Assembly (NCBI GenBank): GCA_036971715.1
Contig: JAVHJL010000005.1
Coordinates: forward strand, 558,001-622,000
Direction of reading: 5' to 3'
Source: Arthrobotrys musiformis
Taxonomy: Eukaryota > Ascomycota > Orbiliomycetes > Orbiliales > Orbiliaceae
Length of the DNA stretch: 64,000 bases
This document shows positions 57,689 through 64,000 of this stretch, one piece after another. The notes under the pieces were generated by a model. The model was given only the letters and a program-made list of their open reading frames with translations, was not told the DNA's origin and searched no databases. The first letter of the stretch is position 1, and every line of letters begins with the position of its first letter. Position numbers and translations under genes: made by a program.

Positions 57689-60600
57689 ATGTCTTCTCAG
57701 CAATCTCCTCCACCTCATCAAGGCCTCCCGTCAAATCGAAATCAACCTCCTTCGACTTCCCGGTCAATTTCACCTCACAAGAGAGCGAGAACGCCTGACT
57801 TTTCGAGAGAACCGCCTAAGGGACCGCGGGCGTATCTTACGCACCAGGGAGGGCCGCCGGCTGGCGGTGCCGGGAACAATAGCTATGGAGGAAGGGCGCC
57901 TCCCGGCCCTAGGGGACGTTCCCCTCCTCCTTTAGGACCTAGGTCTCGTGCAACCGTCGGACCTCTAAGTGCTGGTAGTGGTATGTTGATAGAACGTTTT
58001 ATTTTCCCTTTCTATCCCACTTGAGTCTATGTCCTCTACATAGGTATAGTGTAGTTTCAATGGCGAAGTACTTGTGCTAAATCAATATTTGCAGGAATGA
58101 GCCCGGTAAATGATAGCTACAATGCTGGTTTTCGAGACCGTGCACCACTGCCACCACGCGAATACGACGACTACCGTAATCGTGGTGCTGTTCCACCACG
58201 GATGAGGGACACGCCTGGTGGTAGTGGTGGTGTTGCTGTCGAACGAAGACAATCGATTGGTGGTTCAATGGGTGGGCCATATCCCCGTAGGACATCGCCT
58301 TCAAGGAGATCTAGAAGCCCTCCTGAGAGAAGATGGAATGATCGGATGGAGAGATATCCAAGGGAGGATTTCCGTGGCGACCGAGAGGACTATTTCGCCG
58401 CTAGAAATGCTAGGGAAGATAGACATTTTCAGCGAGATAGCCACCCGCGCGATACGAGAGAGCGCGACTATTCATACTCTTCGTCATATAGGCCAGAACC
58501 ATACAATAATACCCGAGAGTTTCATCATCGCCAAAGCGTTAGTAGTCAAGGTCTACCAATTGTATCACCGGTTGATGATCCGAACAAACTCGCTAGGGAA
58601 CAACGGGAACGGGAAGCTGCGGAGTACGTTAGTTCCTATTGGTGTTCAGGCCTTCTGTTTGGTTTAGATTGATTGCTAAACATTTAAATCCGGTATCTAG
58701 GTATAAGAAACGCCGAACAGTTGGTCCTCGCCCGAATGACCCTCCTGAGAGAAAACGTTCCACACATACCAGGTCGCCTTCACCCTCCGGCCAACATCAG
58801 GCGACCCATTCACCTCCACATACTGTTTCCTCTCGTTATACTTCAAATCCGTCCCCTTCGACCAATTCGCCACCACCTCTGTCAGACCGCAATAATGAGA
58901 GAACATTATCTGATACGCCTTTTAAGTCCGACAATCAACCTCCTCAAAGTGCGACGCCACAAACTCCTCACCCACCCCACACACCAAGCACGTTTCAGCG
59001 CAATCTAACTCGGCCAACGCCATCTGTTCCAATTCTCTCTGCCCCTGCACCTCCAAGTGTTCCATCCTTTAGAGACATTCCACTGGGTCCCCGTGCTTTG
59101 TCCAACAGCTCGCTTAGAACAATACCAACGGGCCCAAGAATCCCTCCGACAGGTCCCAGATGGGATAAGGACAAAAAGGACGGCGACAAAGACGACTCTG
59201 GAACTTTGATCAAGGAGGAGCCACGTGGGGAAACAGTAGACGATAAACCGCCTATCGACGAACCTAGTCCGGTTGAGGAGGGTGAAGTAGTTAATAGTGG
59301 CGACGAGAGATCTTTCGAAGGAGACCGCCGGGATATCGAGATGGAAAATGTAAATGATTTCCGGAAAGAGTCAGCTTCGTCAGAATCTAGGTTTGACCGG
59401 GCTACAGGGGTACCTGCACTTTCTAACGTCGCGGATATTGTTGAAACTAAGAAGGATGTTCCCAAAGAAACATTTGTCAAAGAGGCGCCTTTAGTGAAAG
59501 AACCAACTGAACCTAAAACTGTGCCGCAGGAGAAGCGGCCCCCCACAGCCTCTGACAATGCTATGCGTGACCAACCTTCGCTATCCACGTCCCCGACAGC
59601 GAGGAATCCCCCAACTATCCCATCACCTTCTACAGAATCCGCGAAATCTGTACCCGTTCAGCCTGCCCATTTCGCTCCGACATCTCCCTCCCAACAGCTG
59701 CCCCCATCAGTACCCACAGGGCCTCGAGCGCAGTTTAATAACCAATCTGGTCGTGGCGGTGGTGGGCCATTCTGGGGTTCTCGTAGAGGCAATATGATGG
59801 CACCTGGATCATTCGGTAGAGGTACCGGACCGGCACCTTATCCCATCAAGCGTGAGGAGGAAGAACGGCGCCCGGGTCTCTGGAATTCCGGTCGTGGGGG
59901 CATGCCTGGTGGACAATCGAACCGAAACTTTGCACCACCTGGACCTGCGGGGCACTTCGGTCGACCAAGTCAAGCTTTCACATCTCCAAAGTTGACAAAT
60001 GCAGAGCTTAGAGCCGGGAGGGCCCCTAGTGCCGACAGTGTTGGGAATCAGAACGTCGAAAAGGGTCGGGAAGGAGCCGGAACGCAGCCCATTGAGGGAC
60101 TTGCCAAACCTACGGAATCTCAAGATGTTCTTATGGAAGATGCGCCACAATCCGAACCAGTAACGACCCCATTCTCGGAACCTAATGTTAAACAAGAGAG
60201 CCCTGTCGAGACTAAGCCGCCACTCGATGATGTCAAGACTGAAACTCCAAACGAAGATGATGATGAACTCACCTCATCCGATGTTACTAAGAGAATCGAG
60301 GAAATTGACCAGCGTATCGGAGTTATCGAGTCTCAACTTAGCGCGCTTGACACTCGAAAGCAGAGCAAGCAAGTTGAGTTAGATCAGATGGACCTCCAGG
60401 AGGCTGAAATGGCGGCAAGGACCGTACGGGAGCGTAATGTTGAGACTGAAGCGCCCAAAGCAGACGTAGAAGATGGGGCCTCCGTTCAAGATATCCCTAA
60501 GCAGGATAGTTTGTCCCCTTCTCTCGCCGCGGAATTCGCCGCTCAATCGATGGAAGATAAACCAAGGTTACCCGGTCCGATGGACAGTTCGCCTGAACCG

Positions 60601-63600
60601 GAGCAGCCGTCGACTCCCAAGGGGTTGCATGACATCTCCCCCATCGTTAAGGAGGATGAGGATGCGATGGTCACGGACGTTAAGGACGAACCGGCTGCTT
60701 CGACCAAAGAAACATTCGACACATCTTCTCTTCCGTATTTTATTCCCGGCCGCCAACGGGAGCCGGTCGAGTATGAATTTTGGAATGCTAATATCAACCA
60801 ACACTCAAAGGTTGAGAATATTCTTGCCAAGCATATCCTGGAGCGGAAGTCGAACATGGAGGAGAAGGCAATGAAGCTCAGGCAGGAATACCGGGACTAC
60901 ATACCCGGCTGGAAGCAAGATTGCGAGAAGTTAGATTCTGAGGAAAAGCGAAATAAGAAGTCAGACTCTGAACCCGTCGATGCGGCGCCAGCGGAAGCGG
61001 TACCGGCAACAGTAAACTTGGAAGTTTCAGGAACAGCAAGCCTCGGCCGTAGAAGCGGGCGCGGCGTCAGTAGCGACTTCGTTAGCTCAGAATATGAAAT
61101 TGAAAGGATCATGAAACTATCTGAAAAGGAGGAAGCCGAGAAAGCCGAAGCCGAAGCCAAGGAGAAATATGATGACTCTCGCGAGGCCGTGGTTCCCGAT
61201 ATGATTCTCGACCCCGAAGAGAAGGCTAGGCTCCTCTATGTCGACACAAATAACATAATCCCCGACAAGACGGCTGTCAAGGGAATCTTTAAGTTCGAGA
61301 GACCGCCTGACAACTGGACTGACGAAGAGCAGAAACTCTTTAAGGAGAGGTTCGCCCAATTTCCGAAACAGTGGGGCAAAATTGCCCTCGGCATCGAAGG
61401 TCGCGATTACAAGGCTTGCATTCTTCATTACTATCAGACCAAGCAGCAGACAGCCTACAAGGATCTCGTGAGACCAGCTAAAACGACTAGGCGTCGTAAG
61501 CCGGGCCGCACCATCGCTATTACCAATGCTCGTACTACGAGAGCCAGGGCGTCTGCAGCTACCACGCTCACCGAAGCAAGGCGTGGGACCCCACTGGAGG
61601 ATGAAGATGTGGATTCTGAAGATGTCCCAAGTACGACGGTTAGGCCGCGTAGAGCAGCGGCTCCTGTATTCGGAGACAACGACGATAACACAACTCCTGG
61701 ACCGGGCGGGAAACGACAGGCGGGCGGGAAGCCATCCATTAATGTTGAGGACGTCTCTACACCGACTCCTGCCGAGAAGCCCGCTGGAAAACGTCGAGGA
61801 GGCCAGAAAGCTGAGAAGGAGAAAAAGGAGAAGAGTGCGTCTCGGGGAAGGACTCCAAATGCAACACCTGCCAACGAAAAGACCGAAAAATCGATCAAAA
61901 ATAAAGGGGATCTGCTCCAGACACAACAGGAACTCAACATCATAAACGCCCTGAATAGTATGAGCGCCGCCGCCGCCTCTACTGCTACCCTGGCAGCAGT
62001 TCCTGGTACCCGTGGGCTCGGCCAAGATCTAATCCAGCCAGCACCTCCGTTAAAACAAGAGCCGGGGACAAGGCTAGAGGACGACATCAGCCGACTCCAA
62101 CCATCATTTGCCACACAGCCATACCAGGACCCTCTTAATAGAATGGCGCTGGCAACTCCTGTGGTGTCTCAGCAAGATATTGCGCCCTCTCGGCCTCTTG
62201 CTCCCGGAAGAAGGCCTGGAGCCCCTGGGGGCCGCGGAAGAAAAGCAGCCCAGGTGGATGAAGACGGTGTTGTCATTGCTCCTGTAACTTCCAGCTACTG
62301 GTCTGTTCCTGAAACACAGGATTTCCCGCAGCTATTGGCATCATTTGGCACTAATTTCGAGGCTATTGCGGAACATCTCGGCACTAAGACTACTACTATG
62401 GTTCGTTTCCCATCCATACCCTTAACACTATAGCTACAGCCGCTAACTATATATTAGGTCAGGAACAACTACCAGAGAGGATGTGAACAGGGCAAAGACT
62501 ACCAGAGAATTGCTGAGGAGGCCAATCGTAAGATCGCTATCGGGGAAGTCGTTCCTCCTCCTCCTCCTCCGATCCTCCCGTCGTCTAAGAGGCGATATGA
62601 CAACTCGAACTCTCAAGCCAATCGTGCTGCACAAGCACAAGCTGTCGACCCAGACACCGAAATGATTGATCCTGGTGCCAGGAAGCAACCCCAAAGGCTC
62701 CCGCCGCAAGGTACAATATTCACGCCAAATAGGACAGTTGCAGTCGGAGCAGAAGCGAGAATCCCTGCCCAGGTACAGTCGAAACCCGGTCCTAAACCTG
62801 GAACTTTCAAAGAAACTCGCCCTTCTGCGCGGCCCCCATTTGTTCAGAGTGCCACCGGCATCGAGGATTATAGACCAGTTATCCCGCCGCGAGGCCCAAT
62901 AGAGCCCAGCGGGAAAACTCCTGCTCAAGCGATTCAGATCAATGACATGGAGGATGTCTCATCTCGACCGTTTCCCGGCACCCAAGCCAGTCATCAAAGA
63001 ACGATCGACCTTGAATATGAGAGGCGGCAGCGACAGCAAGGAATCCAGCAGGACCCTCGAGTGATGCTACAGCAGCAGCAAGAACATTTGGCGCGTCAGG
63101 AGCAAGCCGCTCAGTCCAATAAGATGGCGCAGCAGCAACCTGCCAGACCGCCGCAAGCAGTTCAGGCTCTTCATGCTCAAGCTCACCCAACCCAGATCGC
63201 CATCCAGGAACAGCCAGTCGCCTCGAGATTCGATCCCAGAGACCCTCGTAGTGACCCTAGAGATCCTCGCCCTCAAGACCAATATAGGCCACAGCCTCAT
63301 CTTCAAGATCTCGTGAAGCAAGAACCAAGAGAAAAGCGAATTAGCAGTGAAAAACTTGTCCCTATGCCCGGGCTGGAAAGACATCCAGTTCCGCATGCAT
63401 TTCAGGAAGACAAGCGACCAAGGTCTCCTCCACTTCAACGACACCATTCGCCTCAGGTTTCGACTCAGGCCGCTCCGCGGGTTCCACCAGAGTCCGTCGT
63501 TTCTAAGATGGTTCTCGGACCGACATATAAAGACGATCGATCACCTTCAAGGATGCCTATGGAACAAGCACAGGCCCAGCCGCATATAATGCACGTTCAA

Positions 63601-64000
63601 CAGCAGGCTCAGGCGTCGACTCACAGGAGACACGATTCTGGGAACCACAGTACACCACCAGCGATGCCCCCACAAAACCAACAGCAGCATCTTCGAACAG
63701 CATCTTCGTCGAGACCGCCATACCCCCCATCTCAGCAAACACCACCAAGCGCACCGGCACTACCTCAACAACAACAACAGCCGCAACAACAACCTCCCCC
63801 AGCACCTGCTCCACCAGCCGCTCCACCTAAGTCAACTGGTTTCAGTCTTGCCTCGATACTTAATGGGCCCGAAGAACCATCTCGTCCACCGGCTAGACCC
63901 AGCAATGAGACTTGGTTTGGAAACAGTTCTTCATCTTCATCATACACAGCTCGGGACCCTCCTGCTCCTCAACGGCCCCAGCCAGAGCCTGTCTCCCACT
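57689..64000 (+). CDS. SANT/Myb-domain co-repressor, Snt1/NCoR-like (3' end beyond the window)
   Basis: Four exons are visible: 57,689-57,980, 58,095-58,623, 58,701-62,400 and 62,458 to the window edge, over 2,020 residues with no stop reached. The ATG is preceded in frame by TAG, fixing the start. The N-terminus is disordered and Arg/Ser/Pro/Gly-rich. A coiled-coil-like segment lies near residues 800-840 (RIEEIDQRIGVIESQLSALD). The PYFIPGRQREPVEYEFWNAN block resembles the region before the first SANT domain in NCoR/SMRT relatives. SANT 1 is at about 1,143-1,195 (NWTDEEQKLFKERFAQFPKQ, then IEGRDYKACILHYYQTK). SANT 2 begins at about 1,471 (YWSVPETQDFPQLLASFG) and crosses intron 3 cleanly (TTTM then VRNNYQRG). 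The rest is Gln/Pro-rich. In yeast, Snt1 scaffolds the Set3 histone-deacetylase complex; a similar nuclear role is likely. Introns are 114, 77 and 57 bases. Confidence 0.88.

Noticed and set aside
57124..57935. Frames of 224 and 231 codons before the SANT gene
   Set aside because: Their first codon at 57,124 is TTG, the peptides are His/Thr/Ser/Pro low-complexity, and they run into the true start exon out of frame; better read as leader sequence.
61117..62114. Long minus-strand frames of 302 and 219 codons
   Set aside because: Shadows of exon 3 of the SANT co-repressor, which has clear domains in the other direction.

Overview
The window reads as nuclear DNA of a filamentous ascomycete (Pezizomycotina; a Leotiomycete-like genome is my guess, not shown). 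The reasons are genes broken by many 57-150 base introns with GTRAGT-type donors, fungal-specific families (NmrA, Sam37/metaxin, an Snt1-like SANT co-repressor, a cytosolic asparaginase with ankyrin repeats), CT-rich leaders before start codons, and long A/T homopolymers. All exon models below were joined by eye from splice signals, reading frame and family motifs; no alignment was run.

Layout. Positions 1-18,395 are a gene-poor tract: no intact recognisable gene, a few open stretches that look like gene relics (310-771, about 9,722-10,271, 13,949-14,594), and long A or T runs. From 18,396 to 22,106 two plus-strand genes follow: a nuclear-looking protein of unknown function and the mitochondrial outer-membrane import subunit Sam37/metaxin. 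From 23,563 to 42,530 seven genes all lie on the minus strand: ribosomal protein uS5 (Rps2), a plasma-membrane Sso1-type syntaxin, nicotinate phosphoribosyltransferase, an alpha/beta hydrolase, a type II membrane glycosyltransferase-like protein, a short-chain dehydrogenase and an unrecognised Ser/Pro-rich protein. The stretch 42,531-48,082 is gene-poor apart from one candidate small secreted protein (44,055-44,512). Then come the nitrogen regulator NmrA (+, 48,083-49,279), the asparaginase-ankyrin gene (-, 50,892-54,238), a candidate 56-residue lipid-modified protein (+, 56,174-56,560), and an Snt1/NCoR-like SANT protein (+, from 57,689) that runs off the right edge.

The genes are mostly housekeeping and do not form an obvious cluster or pathway. 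A loose link exists between NmrA (nitrogen metabolite repression) and the neighbouring asparaginase (nitrogen release), which is noted but may be chance. The most unusual observations are gene-structural: a 6-base first coding exon followed by a 5-base micro-exon in the syntaxin gene, a 10-base micro-exon and a 907-base intron in the asparaginase gene, homopolymer tracts placed at a splice donor and in a 3' flank, and an acidic tail on NmrA. I did not find a CRISPR array, an intact transposon, a tRNA or rRNA gene, or a convincing new multi-gene system.
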